Positions 45,155 to 61,743 of a stretch of DNA of 64,000 bases are shown in pieces. Below the pieces are notes generated by a model. That model saw only the letters and a program-made list of their open reading frames with translations, did no database searches and was not told the DNA's origin. The stretch's first letter is position 1. Each line of letters begins with the position of its first letter. Position numbers and translations under genes: made by a program. This DNA is from Zeus faber. Its lineage: Eukaryota > Chordata > Actinopteri > Zeiformes > Zeidae. The stretch lies in assembly GCA_960531495.1 (NCBI GenBank), contig OY482852.1, forward strand, positions 10,075,811 to 10,139,810, given 5' to 3'.

Positions 45155-47410
45155 ACTCTCCCCTCTCTCGCTCTCTCTCCAATCCGGAACAGCTCACCCC
45201 GGCTCGTCCTGTGCGGCGGGCTTCCACCCTGTCTGTGTGTGTGTGTGTGTGGGGGCGTGGTGCGCGGTGTCAGCTGTCAGCGAGCGCTGCGGCCCTCATC
45301 ACTCCAAGCCCCTGCAGAGCGCCGCCGCCTCGGCCCATCTCGGCCCGCTAAGCTCCCAATCTGGCAGGAGTGAGGCTTAATGCCGCGCCCGTGTCCCTTT
45401 ACATCGAGCAAGACAATTAGCGTGGACTCCAAGCAAACGGAGACCCAGAAAGATTGTCCGCGGCACCCCCAGCAGCGACCAAGGAAACCGCGGCTTTTTT
45501 AACATTAAAAAAAAAGAATTATCTCGCTCTTTTGAAGAGTTCCAGTTGTTGGCGTGTCTGGTTGGCCGGGGCGTTTGGTGAGATCATTGTTGTGAGATAC
45601 AATCTGAGGATGTGAGCACGAGAAATCTTTGGGGGGGCGTGAATTTTCGAGCCGATCTATTTGATGAATCCTCCCCGCGTCGGTCCCATGGTGATCCTTG
45701 ATCGCTCCCGGGGAGATATATTTAGAATTTTTTTTTTTGGGGGGGGGGGGTTCTTTCATGGAAAGTCGTAATTCGGCTGCCATGGGGACGTGCGAGACGC
45801 CTGTTATCTGTTATCTCTTACCCAAACTGAAAAACAAAGGCTGGAATCAAAGCAGGAAATGGAAAGATTTCTTGGGAGGGTGATTGTGTTGTGCAGCCGT
45901 GTCGCCCTGCGTCTTGGACTCTTATTGCTTTGCTCCCGCTTCCCCGCCGCTCTCCCTGCTCCAATATGATAAGATTTAGTGGCGTGTCCAAATGGGTAAT
46001 CTGGTTTATTTGCTGTAGCTGTTTGGATCCCGACATCACTGGGGGAATTAAAGCGTCTGACTCCCAGCGGTATAGGTCAAGTGGAAAAAGAATGAAATGT
46101 GGTTTCTAACTCTATTATGTCTATGGCTTTGTTCATTATCCTGATAACTATTGTTGCTATTTTTCAGAGCAAACTACCCTCCCATTCTCTTCCTTGATAA
46201 CAGACATCACTCTTTATTTCTCTCATAAGCTCCCGGTGAGCCTGCTTTAGTTAGTGGGCAGCGTGTGTGCGTGTGCGTGTGTGTGTGCGCGTTGTTATGT
46301 CTCTGTCTCTAAAGACAACAAGGACAAAAGTAAGAAATGAAAGTGAGAACAGCAGTCGTGAAAAGCAGGAGAGATAAGAGATCACACTAAAGAAGGGAAT
46401 ATACTAAACTGCTTTTTATTTCCAGAGAGCTTGGGTTTCAGAGGCACGGGTCAGGTTTAGCTTTGACTCCTGCGATCCATAGCATTGATCCGACCGGGCA
46501 ACACATCATTTTTTTTGCATGACCACTAAATTATTGAATTGATTTGCTGAAATAGCCCGGCAATATCTGAAGAAGCTGCCCGAGGTTAAGCGGGGGGGGG
46601 GGGGGGGGGCTGAGACCGGGTCACGTGACCACACCCTCTGATGTGAATGTTTCGATTCCGAGAGGCTTGTAATGCTCCCGCATCCCCAAACCCTTCAGCA
46701 TCCAGCTAAGCCCAAGCCGCCTTCCGCTCAGACTTATGAGATAAAGCTCCGACGCAGAGGTGATGCTTTTTTATGTATTTATTTATTTATTTTAACCAAT
46801 CCTCTTTGCAAACCTTTCCCCGTGGGGGTCATTTGAGGTGCTTTGCCCTGCGTAATTTGCGGACCCCCCTCTCCCTCCCTCCCTCCACCAAACCTCAGAA
46901 GGTAAAGAACTGACCGTGTTAAATAGTTTGAGCTTCGTCCGTGAATCATTTTTAACAAAGGTTTCGTGTGTGCAGCGCCAACGCCGGTGCTCGCTGAGCA
47001 GATCTAATCTTGGGCGAGGCGCTCAGATAGCACCCGCTACATCACCGGCCGCGACACCGGCCCGAAGACGCGGCGACGGCGCGCACGTCACTCTGCAAAC
47101 GGAGCGGGCGTCTGCCCTCTCGGGTCCGGCAATCTCTCCATCAGCGATACGGTTGACTCACCAAATCCAATTCAACCGCAGGAGGGAAACAAAGCACATG
47201 GACAAGACTTCTTAGGTGACAGCTTTTATTTGCTCTGTTTCTCACATTCGCTCCCTAATAGATAGGACATCAAGACGCCCGCAGGGGGTTCGGGAGTGGA
47301 GGGGCATTCGGTTTTTTCTCCGGTTGCATCAGCTTTAGCGCCGAATGTGCTTTGCTGGATTTCACTCACGTACTGCAGGGCCATTGAAAGGAAACAGGTG
47401 GCGGAGCATG
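45155..47410. other. Non-coding stretch with CpG-rich patches
   Basis: GT run (45234-45250), CpG-rich patches at 45250-45480 and 46975-47120, G10 (45736-45750 region) and G18 (46592-46609) runs. No exon is supported. Confidence 0.45.
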
Positions 47411-47534
47411 GCGAGTGTGTGTGTGTGTGTGTGAGTCTGTGTGCGTGTGTGTGTGTGTGTGTCTGTGTGCGTGCGTTTGTGCGTGCGCGCGCGCGTGTGT
47501 GAATGTGTGTGTGTGTGTGTGCGTGAATGTATGT
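47411..47534. repeat. Impure GT/GC alternating repeat
   Basis: GT repeat broken by CT, GC and AA steps. Confidence 0.95.
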
Positions 47535-50035
47535 GTGTTGGGGGAGCTATTGTAATTAATGCTGCAGATGCTACTTTCCGCAGCGCATCTGGGCAGCACT
47601 CTCATTTCCAGAAATCTCCAAATTCTCCCCAAATCCCTCTGGCTTGCACAATCCCTCTAAGTCTTGCTGCAACTTCTTCTGTTTTTCCTCCTTTATTCGA
47701 TTCCTTTATTTCTTGCCCACCTCAATTTCTCCTTCACTTCTGCTCTCCCGTGCCTTCATCTATATTCTTCTTTTGTCTCAGGTTCAGACTATTCAGGCTT
47801 TTTTTTTTCTTTTTTTTTTTTTTACCACCCAGCCCTACTCTCCTCTGTGGTACTTTAATTAATTTGCTTTCTTTGTGTCTCTTTGTGATCTTTGCATCTG
47901 TCAACTGTACCGAACCTCCCGGCGGCTCCGGCCTGACCTCAGCCACAGCCCGCGACACCTCCGCGGCGGCGCGTAGACCGGCGGCAGAACGGCCGCGATT
48001 CAGTCGTTTTCGTCGGCAGCATATGTCGATAGTCGCGCGCGCCTGTCAGAATGATGGGAGGCCCGGTCTCTCCTGATTACACCATGCTCAGGATTAGAGA
48101 TAATATGTCCTAACATATTCAGTCTGGTATTACGCTGATATCCCCCTGATGCTGCTTCATAGGAATGCCAGAGCCGTGCCAGGATGGCGCCCGGAACGCC
48201 GTCCGGAACTACAACCGGAAAGTGGAATCAACGGCGACTGCAAATCCGGGTCTGAGACGGACAAGGAAGTACAAGTCAGGTTTTTATGGAGACGAGTGGG
48301 AAAGTGCAGATGTCCTTTACATAAAACATCGGGTAATTTAGGAGGCCAGAGAAACCAACAGTGGATAGAATAATATACCATATTCAGCATCATCCGCTCC
48401 ATTTTACCCCACTGTCATTTTGTGAAATTGCATGAGATACTTTCATAGGGGGGGAAAGCTGACATATTTTGATTTGCATTCATTCACACATCAAGGGCGT
48501 ATTAAAATAAGGGCAAAGGATTCAACAATCTTCTGAATTCTCTCCTCTTATCTCCCTCCGTTCGGCGAGCGCTGTGCCGACGGAGTACAGGGGAGGGGAG
48601 GGAGGAAAAAAAAAAAAGCATCTTTGCATAAAATAGCAAGCAAGCAAAATCTAAAACAGTTGGCGAGGAACTCTAAATAATCACGGTGCTTTTGGAGATG
48701 AATGTATTAGCATAACTTAGTCCCGGCAAAGTAATCACTCGTCTAAGGGTTAGAACAGCCCCCCCCCCCCCGCCCCCAGGCTCATCTCTCTCCTGCTGCT
48801 TATATCCCCCTGAGTTCAGCCACAGTGGAGCAGCTGACCTCCTGAGACCGAGGGGTTGGGGGGGGGGTAACAACTTGCAGCCAGGAAACAGTTCAAAGGC
48901 CCCGTTGGTCCATGGCAAAGTGCCTCCAGTGAGTGATGGAATGATAAGCAAAGAGGAGAAAGTCTATGAAAAAAAATTAAAATTTCAGGGGAGCTGGAGA
49001 TCGCGTAAAAGCTGGTGGCCGGGGAGGGGGACGGCAGTCGGAGACGGAAGAAGTGGGTTCAACCGGGAATTTGACGTAGAAAGCCCGTTTGAAATAGACG
49101 AGAGGACCCCCCGTACGCCCCCATGCAGGACCCACCAACGTCGCAACCGCCAACGAAGCTACAGGAAACGTTTGGACAGGAGGACTCTTCTCCTCATTGT
49201 CGCTAATCTCTGAAGATTTGAATCCTCTTTGCTCCGCCCTCTGAGAGCCCATCCTGTTGCCGCCTGAAAGCGTTGTGTGTCGTTTCTGAGGCTCGCCATC
49301 GCCACCAGCGTCAGGTCTCCATAAGGGGGGGGGGGGGGCGTCTACGCATACAATAATACACATCATCTGACGCTAAATCCCTTGCGCTGATAATGAGGAG
49401 GCTGTGCAACGGCCTGGCCGGATTCACACACCCGTCCATACACTCAGGCAGTGCCATCCGAAATCTCCATAAACCAGCTCCAAACGGCTTAGTTGGCTGC
49501 CAAGCTGCGACAACCACCGCAGTCGGCTGTCCCAGCATGGAACGGTGCCAAACGTGAGTATTTCACTGTTCGCCCTCGGGTGAGCACCGTTTTTCAACCA
49601 ATGCTCCGTTGAATTAGGCCCGCTGCACGTCGAGAAGGCTCAGCAAGCGAGTCCTGGCGTCCCAGAACCACCCAATTCCACAGCCGCATCCCGCATCCTC
49701 AGCCTGCCCCCGCTCCATGTCCATGAGGATGGATGTCTCCTGGGTGGCTGACATCCATCCTCTATCTATTATCTGTCCTAATGCTACTCCTGTCAATCTA
49801 TGTTCCATGCGCAAATGTTATTATATCTTTCAATGGAGTCCTAACGCCAATCATCGATTCAGTATTCATTAAACATTACTTTTTAATCTATCCTCCTCTG
49901 ATTGAAGTACTACTAAAACGCCGCTCCCAAACAACATTACCATGGCATGGCAGCTGTTAAGAAACTTTTATAAAATAATTTGCGAACAAGTTATGAATTG
50001 AAGCGATGGTAGATCGCATGTATAAGATAGTTACA
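47535..50035. other. Non-coding stretch
   Basis: T-rich runs (47800-47823), a CpG-rich patch at 47920-48045, C- and G-runs at 48760-48775 and 49326-49338, and a perfect 11-bp inverted repeat GGATGGATGTC (49727-49737 with 49750-49760). No exon is supported. Confidence 0.45.
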
Positions 50036-50520
50036 GCATTGTGCTGCTCTTCTCATTGACCTCTCTAATGCTCTCTCAGGCTTTTTATACAAGGGACCAT
50101 AGTATCTTAATGCAGAGGCTACACATGGGTCTCACTGACCAGGCTGTGGGTCGGTATGGAAAACGATTTGACTGTAGGCATCAATGTGTCAAAGTGGGTT
50201 GGTCTTCATCTGTGCTTGGTATCAACAAAGGAGTGCCATCTTGGACTGACACCATTCTCCATCTATGGCCCGGGCCTGGATTTACGCTATTGTAAACTGC
50301 CGTGCCAGCACGGTAACCCAAGCGCTAGTGTCAGTGCAGATTGCTTTTAATATCATTCAATCACACCTGTACCAACACAAACTGGTGCTGAATGTTGACA
50401 AAATGAAATTGATGCTGTTCACAAATGCCAAGAAGTTGCCAGGTGTCCTTCAGAGTGTGACCTCTGTTGAAGGCACTTCAGTTACATGTACCGCTGTCCG
50501 ATCATTGAAGACCACTTGAC
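50036..50520 (+). mobile_element. Non-LTR (LINE) reverse transcriptase relic
   Basis: Translated pieces read AALLIDLSNA, DHSILMQRLHMGLTDQAVG, QCVKVGWSSSVL, NKGVPSW, TVTQALVSVQIAFNIIQSH and KLVLNVDKMKLMLFTNAK. These line up in order with the palm region of L2/CR1/Jockey-like reverse transcriptases of teleost LINEs. The frame shifts between about 50265 and 50295. The YADD catalytic motif is reduced to IYA-IVNCRAS, as if the two aspartates were deleted. The copy is a truncated, inactive fragment with no endonuclease or tail recognised. Confidence 0.8.
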
Positions 50521-51505
<985 letters not shown>

Positions 51506-51532
51506 CACGCATGTGTGCGCGCGTGCATGTGT

Positions 51533-51816
51533 GCGTAGGGCCGGCGCTTCCTATAGGCGACTCCGCTGCGCGTCCCAGTGCCTCAACGTTACCTTATTGA
51601 ACGAAAACCCCCCTAAATATAATGCACCGTGCACATCGGGGGCTGCTCATCAGTCACTCTCGAAACACCCCCCGTGCGTGAGTGCGTGCGTGCGTAGGGC
51701 CGGAACTTCCTATAGGAGACTCCGATGCGTGTCCCCGTGCCTCACCGTTACCTTATTGAACGTAAACCAAAAAGAAGATGCACCGTGCATAATGGGGGCC
51801 GCTCATCAGTCACTCT
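51533..51816. repeat. Two direct copies of a ~127-bp unit
   Basis: Units 51533-51660 and 51692-51816 both run from GCGTAGGGCCGG to CATCAGTCACTCT, with scattered differences and small indels. A GTGC-rich spacer sits between them. Probably a tandemly duplicated fragment of an interspersed repeat. Confidence 0.85.
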
Positions 51817-52059
51817 CTTAACTGCCCCCCCTCCAAACAGTAATGTGCAAACACTTACAGGTCCGGGTTTGGGGGTTTCAAAATGTGGTCACCCAAGGTA
51901 AAAAAAAGGCATTTTCTTACTCTGCACCTTCTGCCTGGAGATCGCTGCAAAAGGACCTGAACTTCGATCCCACAGGGAGGCTTTAAACAGCTCATCAACT
52001 CACTGGAGATTATGGACTCTATTGGCACCTGAACGTGCGTCCTTTAACCTTTAATATTG

Positions 52060-52503
52060 TTAGAAGAAAAGAAGAAACAGTCTTTAATCGTCACACGACA
52101 CTCCACAACACATGCTTGCACACACATGCACATGCTTGATGGTGGCCGGTGAAATGGCTCCTCTGCTTTTGACCCATCCTGGCTTGTCCTTCCTCCGGGG
52201 GCACAGCCAGGAGCAGTGGGCAGCATACGTGGACGCGCCCGGGGACCAGGTGATAAGTGTCCATCGCTGGTCAGACGATGATGGGTGCATGTTTTTGGTG
52301 GGGGTCCTTACTGACGTGAGGTGGAGGAAACCCCATGTGAGCACGGGGAGAACATGCAAACTCCACACCGAAAGGCTCCTGTTTTTGGAAGATAACCCGC
52401 CGGAGCACGGTGCCAACAGCGCCCCAGGCGGGAATCGAACCCAGGACCTTCTTGCTGTGAGGCAGCAGTGCAATGCACTGCGCCACAGATGCCACAGTTC
52501 TAT
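52060..52503 (-). mobile_element. tRNA-derived SINE, second family
   Basis: On the minus strand the head has an A-box-like TGGCGCAGTGCATTGCA (52470-52486) and a perfect B-box GGTTCGATTCC (52431-52441). The body follows, including the phrases GGAGAACATGCAAACTCCACAC and GAGGAAACCCCATG on the plus strand, and then the tail towards 52060. This layout is a common teleost SINE (V-SINE-like, named from memory). It is close to full length. Confidence 0.75.
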
Positions 52504-54067
52504 CTGCATTCACCCACTTTATCATGTCACTTGTATTTTATGTGGTTTTCTTTTCCCGCAACCTAAATGTTTGTGTGGTGCTGCTGTGTGGATCAGGGCT
52601 CCCTGGCCAATGAGAATCCTCGTCTCAATCAGACGTTCCCGGCATAATAAAGTTTAAATAACTCGTTTAGCAGCATAGAGCAGAATAGCTTTGCTTTCGC
52701 TTAGCGGGTGGTCAGCGGCCAATTTAATACCTGGTGGTGTTGCGGTTTCAGTCCAAAACTTAATGGGAAAAATAAATTGGAATATTGGTGAGGGGACCCA
52801 TGGCAAAACAGGTTGTCCTACAAATTAGCCCAGAACACTTTATTAAATAATGGGACTATTTAGAGTTGATTCTAATTTTGCGCAGGCATAATTCTCGTTT
52901 GAGACGGTGCCCTGGACGGATGGAAGGATGGATTTATCGATCGATCGAAAGATCCAATGGTGGATAAATTCACTATTTAACACTGTAGAGATGATGATGA
53001 TGATGATGATGATGATGATATCCTTTTACAGTTTAATGATCTACACTGACAGTGACGCGTCATAGTCACGTACAAATGTGCATGTGAGCATGTGCCAAAC
53101 GGGTCGCCTGAAGATGGAGGTTAGTGCTCGTGAGCATTTGCACGCCTCGGTTGTTTGTATTTGGATTTCGGATGAATCAGAACGCCGCCGCTGGAGCCGG
53201 GACCGTTTCCTTTGGAGCCTGGGTACAAGGGAAGGCAAGGCGAGGCACATTTACGAGGGGCAGAGAGCCTTGTGTAGTTCGGCGGGGAAAGGAAAAGTGC
53301 AGATTAGCATAGTCCTTCACAAGTTTACGGAGTGCCACATACTGATGAGTTTTTTACAAAATATCAACACTTCAATCAATGGTGCAAGTAGTAAACTGAC
53401 TTGCTTTGTTTTCCGGTGACACGCCGCGTATGCATTTCCCCTCTCGCGTTGCCAGTTGCGTGTCGCGAGCTAACTGGCCCATTAGAGAGACAATAAAGCA
53501 TTAAATTGTGTCTGAAATGTGCAGCGTGATGAACTGCAGCTTGTGTATGCTGTTCACACCATACTGAACATTGTCCTCTCCGCCACCGCTTGTATTTGCT
53601 GATACGGCTGTCTGAAGTGCCTGAGCCTCTTTAAAGCAGAAACACAGATTGTATTTGAATGCCCTTTGATAAAAGCAGAAAGTGGTGCTTTGATGGCTAT
53701 TTCAGAAAGCTTTTTTTATATTATTTTTTTTCTCTCCTCCACAATGCCTCCAGTATATCTTCCTTTACCGGCTGGATGGAGGCATGGAAAGGCGTTCCCT
53801 ATCATCACAGACCGAACCACATCACATATCCCAAACACAGCAGATGTATGCCATCATGTTGACTTGAACGTAGAGTGTGGATTTGTCCCCCTTCAGTTGC
53901 ATTGAGCTCCTGGTTGGAGATGGAGCATCCGGTGTGGTGAAGGGGCTGGACTGCTGGGAATGAAACCTACCTACGTGCTACAGTACATGAGAGGTGGGTA
54001 TAACACAGGGATGCACTTTTAAAAATTGGAATTACTCCTTTAAAGTCGTAACCCTAACCTTATGCAG
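52504..54067. other. Non-coding stretch
   Basis: A (GAT)n run at 52989-53019; otherwise mixed sequence. No exon is supported. Confidence 0.5.
52989..53019. repeat. (GAT)n trinucleotide repeat
   Basis: Ten GAT units. Confidence 0.97.
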
Positions 54068-54099
54068 GCACACGCACGCACACACACGCACACACACAA

Positions 54100-54194
<95 letters not shown>
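54068..54194. repeat. (CA)n microsatellite, 127 bp, impure start
   Basis: CA repeat with CG and AACC interruptions in its first 40 bp. Confidence 0.98.
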
Positions 54195-54198
<4 letters not shown>

Positions 54199-54429
54199 AC
54201 AAGTGATTGTTTTTCATGGTTGTTTCAGTTTAAGTAGTTTAATTACTCAGTTTTATTAACTAATGTTTAACCACTAATATTTCATTGCCGCAGTGTTTTC
54301 TGCGCTCTCAGCTGAGTGATGCTCTTAAACACCATAATTAAAAATTAGATTTTTATTTTATTTTTCCTGCTTCACCGTGCTTTCAAATTATTGCCGCCGC
54401 CCACCCCCCGCCCCTCCATGTGCCTATGC

Positions 54430-54717
54430 CAGTGGTGGCCAACCTGGATTTAACCGCAGGCCGCACGTGTGGCCTTTGTAATGCTCTCTGGTGGAGCGAC
54501 GGCGTCGAGTGTGCGAATGATTTTATAATGAGCAGCGCGCAGAGTGACGTCTAATGCAAATCCCAAAATGGTACAAAAGCTTAATATTTAATTAACCTAT
54601 TTCATCAATAGAAAATCATAAAAAAAAGGATAAATTTAGTCTTTTATAATATATATATAAGAAATGATTTTGTTGGCAGGCCGCAGCGGGCCTCGGGCTA
54701 CAGGTTGGCCACCGCTG
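54430..54717. mobile_element. hAT-like MITE, 288 bp
   Basis: The ends are CAGTGGTGGCCAACCTG (54430-54446) and the reverse complement CAGCGGTGGCCAACCTG (54701-54717), 16 of 17 matching. CAGNGG termini are typical of hAT elements. The flanking octamers GCCTATGC and GTCCCTGC agree at 5 of 8 positions, as an eroded 8-bp target duplication would. No transposase frame, so it is a non-autonomous copy. Confidence 0.7.
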
Positions 54718-57467
<2,750 letters not shown>

Positions 57468-57625
57468 GTCAGGAATGTTCCCTGCTCCACTGCGGTTGTG
57501 CCGGTGTGTGCCTGCGTACACGTAGCACATGACCCCGGCTCCTCTGGGAGGTCCGTGTCTTTCATGTCCCCGGTTTTGCTCTCCTGTGAATCTGGGTCAA
57601 AGGATAAAAGAATACTTTCTTTCCT

Positions 57626-57628
<3 letters not shown>

Positions 57629-57682
<54 letters not shown>
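57629..57682. repeat. (CA)n microsatellite, 54 bp
   Basis: Perfect CA repeat 160 bp after the GT array and complementary to it. Confidence 0.99.
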
Positions 57683-57684
<2 letters not shown>

Positions 57685-58136
57685 GCGCCTTTGAAAAAAT
57701 GACTTCCTGAAGATTTGGTTTGGTGAAAAGGCGGCCACGTGGAGGACACTGAAGGAAACGACTTCAACAATGCCCCTATAAAACAGGCGTGCATTGTGCA
57801 TCCTCGCAGCATGAAAAAGTCTGTTATTATAAACACTGCTCCTGTCTTGCTCTGCCGCTCTGCATCAAATGGATGACGAAGCCCAGATGAGAGCTGTGGA
57901 TTTGTAAGTCGGCAGCGAGTTGATTAGGAATGCAATGCGGTTTGGTGTCTCCTGGCATCTCTTACCCCCCCCCCCCCCTCCCCCCCACCCCCCTCACCCT
58001 CACCCGTCCTTCTTATTTTCTCTCACCCTGACTCTTTCGGTTTTCCTCCCCCCTTGCTAAGCCTTTCCAATAAGGATGGTGTGCCGGACCAGCTTCAGCA
58101 CTGGGAGGAGAAAGGAGCCATGTTGAGAAATTTCTG

Positions 58137-58173
<37 letters not shown>

Positions 58174-58428
58174 GGCAATTGAATTGGGGAGGTTAGTCTT
58201 TGCCAAAGAACAAAGTGAGCTTCCTCAGTCCCCAGAGTTTTGTAGTCCTGGCTGTCACTGAGGTCTTTTCTTTCTAGCAAAGAGGACTGTGAGGAAAGAG
58301 GGAATTGTTCCTTTGGGGTTTGGAGAAGGAGAGGGGGGGGGGGGGGGTCGGGGGTGTATCGGGGCATTCTGCCCTGTTCATAACTTTAGCCCTGTAGGCC
58401 TGGGGCTTGAATTAGAACAGTCTGTGTG

Positions 58429-58469
<41 letters not shown>

Positions 58470-59356
58470 GAGGGGGTTTTGCAAGGCTGCCAGCCATAGA
58501 TAAAGCATGAAGACTCCCTACCGCCAGTGGGACACGCCATCTGGGCAGACCCCTTGCAGCACCTCACAAACAACCCTAACTAACCCCCACCCCTCATACA
58601 CACTTATACGACCTCTCCCTAAAAGACATGCTGGGCCAGGGAGGACCTCGCCACATTGAAAGAGAATCCATCTCGGCACACTTTTTGTCTCCATCCCCCA
58701 CAAACTCTTTTATAATCCCCTGCTAAAAAGCCCTCCCTGTGTGCTTATGGAGAACAGGGTCTGCGACCGTGCATTCCTCCCCAGCCTCTCTCCATATTTA
58801 ACCTATTTGTCATCGCATGAGCAATTATGGGAGTCTTAGAGGGACTTTGTAATGTCAGACAGGTCAATTTGTCTTTCAACCGTATACCTGGAAGTGGAAA
58901 GTGGGGAGGAAAATTATGGAGGGAGGAAGGAGAAAAGGCGAGGGGCTGTTTTCTGTCAAGAATATTAGGTTTCTTCTCCCCACTGAATGAGGTTCTGATC
59001 TCCTTCTGTTTTCACCAGTGGAGCCGGGGGTGAGGCGTAGAGCTTTCCTGGGAAATTACCTTGTCGACAGACGGCGCACCGAGGCTTCGTTAGCTCACCC
59101 TCCTGACCTAGTGCCTCTCCAGCCTGATCCAACACAGCAAAGCAGAATTAATGTGTTGATGAGGAAGAATCAGAAGGATTTCACGGCATGTGATCAGTGC
59201 CTTGAATAGACAGGATTTTATTTATTACTTGAGCAGACGAAAGAAAAAGAAGAAGAAGAAGACTGTATCTTCATGTTATATATATAGTATGTGTGGAATT
59301 GGCTGTGTGCTTTTGACTTTACAACTAAATAACTGTGCTATTAGGTATACAGAATG

Positions 59357-59357
<1 letters not shown>
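57683..59357. other. Non-coding stretch with GTGC, poly-G and GT runs
   Basis: Contains C-rich DNA at 57966-58005, (GTGC)n at 58135-58173, a G16 run (58332-58347) and GT at 58422-58470. At 59019-59206 an open block follows a good acceptor (TTTTCACCAG); it ends in a stop and is not recognised. Confidence 0.45.

Positions 59358-59450
<93 letters not shown>
59358..59450. repeat. (TA)n microsatellite, 93 bp
   Basis: Perfect TA repeat, the only long one of its kind in the window; self-complementary and cruciform-prone. Confidence 0.99.
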
Positions 59451-59452
<2 letters not shown>

Positions 59453-59699
59453 TGTATATATACTTTGTGTTTGTGTGCTTGTTGGCGATATGTCTGTGTG
59501 TTTTGGGGCCTTTAGGGAGAACAGACCGACTGGCTAGACGAGAAAGAAACAAACTTAAAGGACAGTCAGAGACGGGAAGCGAACAACCAGCAGTAGCTAA
59601 CTTTTCACTCTGCATGCTTCACTTCCGCTGCTTTCCTCCATCCCTCCTTTATTTTTCATCCCAAATGTACAAGCGATTGTGCTGCCAAGTCGCTCAGGA

Positions 59700-59840
59700 A
59701 CCCATTTAGCAAACGTCCGGGCCTTGCCTATTCTCTCAGCTTTTTGTGCCTAAATTGATAATTGAATCGGCTATCGCCATGTAATCAATTAGGGTGTTCA
59801 TCCCTGGCTTGAAAATCAAGCAATTAATTGGCTTGCGCCG
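59700..59840. promoter_or_regulatory. Candidate conserved non-coding element
   Basis: Complex block with AAATTGATAATTGAAT, TGTAATCAATTAGG and CAAGCAATTAATTGG, giving several homeodomain cores in about 100 bp. Conservation not tested. Confidence 0.3.
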
Positions 59841-61117
59841 CGGAGAGGCTGAGACGCACAGCAGACTGGTGCAGGAGGGATGGCTGGATTACTACAGATG
59901 GGCTCTCAGACCTATTTGCATTGTGCCTGCCTTTAAGTCTTTGATTGCTTTCCTGGTTCAGAAATTGTCCGGGTGCAGGGAGCACACGGGTTAGGATTGG
60001 ACCTTTGTGACAAATCCTGCCACGGTTAGGAATAAATGCGTGCGGGGGACGCATAGTTGGTTGTGTCGGTTCTTTGATCACGAACCCGATGTCCGGAAAA
60101 ATAAATGAATGACCACCTGCAGTCAGAAATGCTTTGTCCGAACTCAAGGAGAAGCAAAGCATTTGAGCTCCTCCATGTGGCTCCCCCATACACCTTTTTC
60201 CCATTTAGTTCTCTAAAAGATGCCTTTTCACTCTGCTGACTTCTATTCAAAGCTATCCAGTGAGACCTGTGTCAATGGGGATGCTTGACTTCATTCCACA
60301 GCTCTGGAGGCCCCCCGGGGCTAAGCAGAGGCTGCTGGGCCATGGCAGGCAGGGGGCTAATAGGCCGGATAGGATTGGATAAAAGAAAAGGGGGGTGGGC
60401 ACGCAAAAAAAGTTTTAAGACCAGGACACAACCATCTGCTTTTGTGGCTGATGAGCAGCAAAGCCTGAAGGAGCCCTGTTGGGTCTCCTCTTTCAGATTG
60501 GGGTCCGACAGTACATATGGTCTTCATATATCACCAGGACACCGACAGCCAACCAGACCTTTTCGGCCACAGTTCCCCCTCTCTGCATGGCTTCAATTCT
60601 TTCAGAAGAGTGACGGGATGTCCATTATTTTCCCGAGAAATGTGCCAAATAAATGACCAAGCTTGACCCAGGGGACTTTGAGTGTGGACCCCTGCTTCAC
60701 TCCCCCGGAGGAAGGAAAGAAGATGGGCTCTGTGTGGGCATGTGTTGTGGAGAAATATTACAGAAATGGGTCAGTACTTGCCTGCTACGACATGCTCCCA
60801 GGGTGATTAATTATTTAAGTGACTAATACTACATTTGCCTGGCACCACCAGGCACTTGAGTCCACACTGATGCCACCATAACCAGAGCCAGCCCCACAGA
60901 CTCCTCCATATCGATTTATCCTTTTAGTTCTCTTGCAGTTTTTCTTTTTAGCTTAAACGTGCTGTATTTAATACACTACTTCCCCCCAACTTTAAATTGT
61001 ATTACTTTGTCCCTGTTCTCTGTTTTTCCTTTCTGTCTCCCCCACTTAACCACTGACCTCGTTATCTGGCTGTGCTTCTCACTTATTCAGCCTTTCTTTT
61101 CTCCCTCACATCCTCAG
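59841..61117. other. Non-coding stretch
   Basis: A TTAATTATTTAAG motif near 60808-60820; otherwise no repeat, exon or recognisable element. Confidence 0.45.
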
Positions 61118-61318
61118 CCTCTCTAAGATGCTGCCTCCGTCTCCCATCTCTGTCAGCGACGGGCTTAGCCTGTATCCACACGAGGTGCAGTATAACCGTG
61201 CTGGGAGATGTGAAATGCCAAGGCCACAGACATGTGATATCAGTGCCGATGGAAGCCAGCCAGTGTTGTCTGACTCTGCCTCTCCTCCGCCTCGCCACTA
61301 CGCGCTGCCTGCCTCAAG
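61118..61318 (+). other. Candidate symmetric coding exon, 201 bp (unidentified)
   Basis: A strong pyrimidine tract ends in CACATCCTCAG (61117) and TCAAG|GTAGGA follows at 61319. One frame is open throughout, reading LSKMLPPSPISVSDG and later LSDSASPPPRHYALPASR. The exon is 201 bp with the same phase at both ends, as in cassette exons, and the predicted peptide is Ser/Pro-rich like a disordered cytoplasmic segment. I recognise no family and found no partner exon, so chance is still quite possible. Confidence 0.25.
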
Positions 61319-61694
61319 GTAGGAGATGGCATTCTCTCAGACTCTTGGACTCGCTGGCCTCCCACACAACACCGGGCATCCATCTCGCCCTCTCTTTCTC
61401 TCACTCGAAGATCCTTTATGGGCTCTCCAACCGTTATTTTCTCCCTTTATCCCTTCTCCCCTGATACTGTGCCCAGCCACATCCCACCCCATTCTGTTTC
61501 AGGGAGCCGCGCTTGACGGCCTGGGCCTGGCAGTTGGTGAGATGAGGGCGGTGCAGGCTGGAAGGCCCCTTCATTAGTTAAATATTTGCCAGACTGGGTT
61601 CTATTCCCCCAGCAAGGAGGGAGAGGAACCAGAATAATTCCCATCCAAACAATAGGCCACGATGGGGGTGGCTGTGCGTGCACACAAACTCGCT

Positions 61695-61743
<49 letters not shown>

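Noticed and set aside
48875-49213. 112-codon basic open frame
   Set aside because: No recognisable domain, no splice or promoter context, and arginine-rich in a way typical of GC-rich random sequence.
52112-52657. 181-codon plus-strand frame
   Set aside because: Most of it is the antisense of a tRNA-derived SINE, so it is not a host gene.
59019-59206. Possible terminal exon after a good acceptor
   Set aside because: No polyadenylation signal close by that fits, no partner exon and no recognisable protein; kept only as a note in the block description.
59190-59709. Ile-Tyr repeat frames
   Set aside because: Translation of the (TA)n microsatellite.
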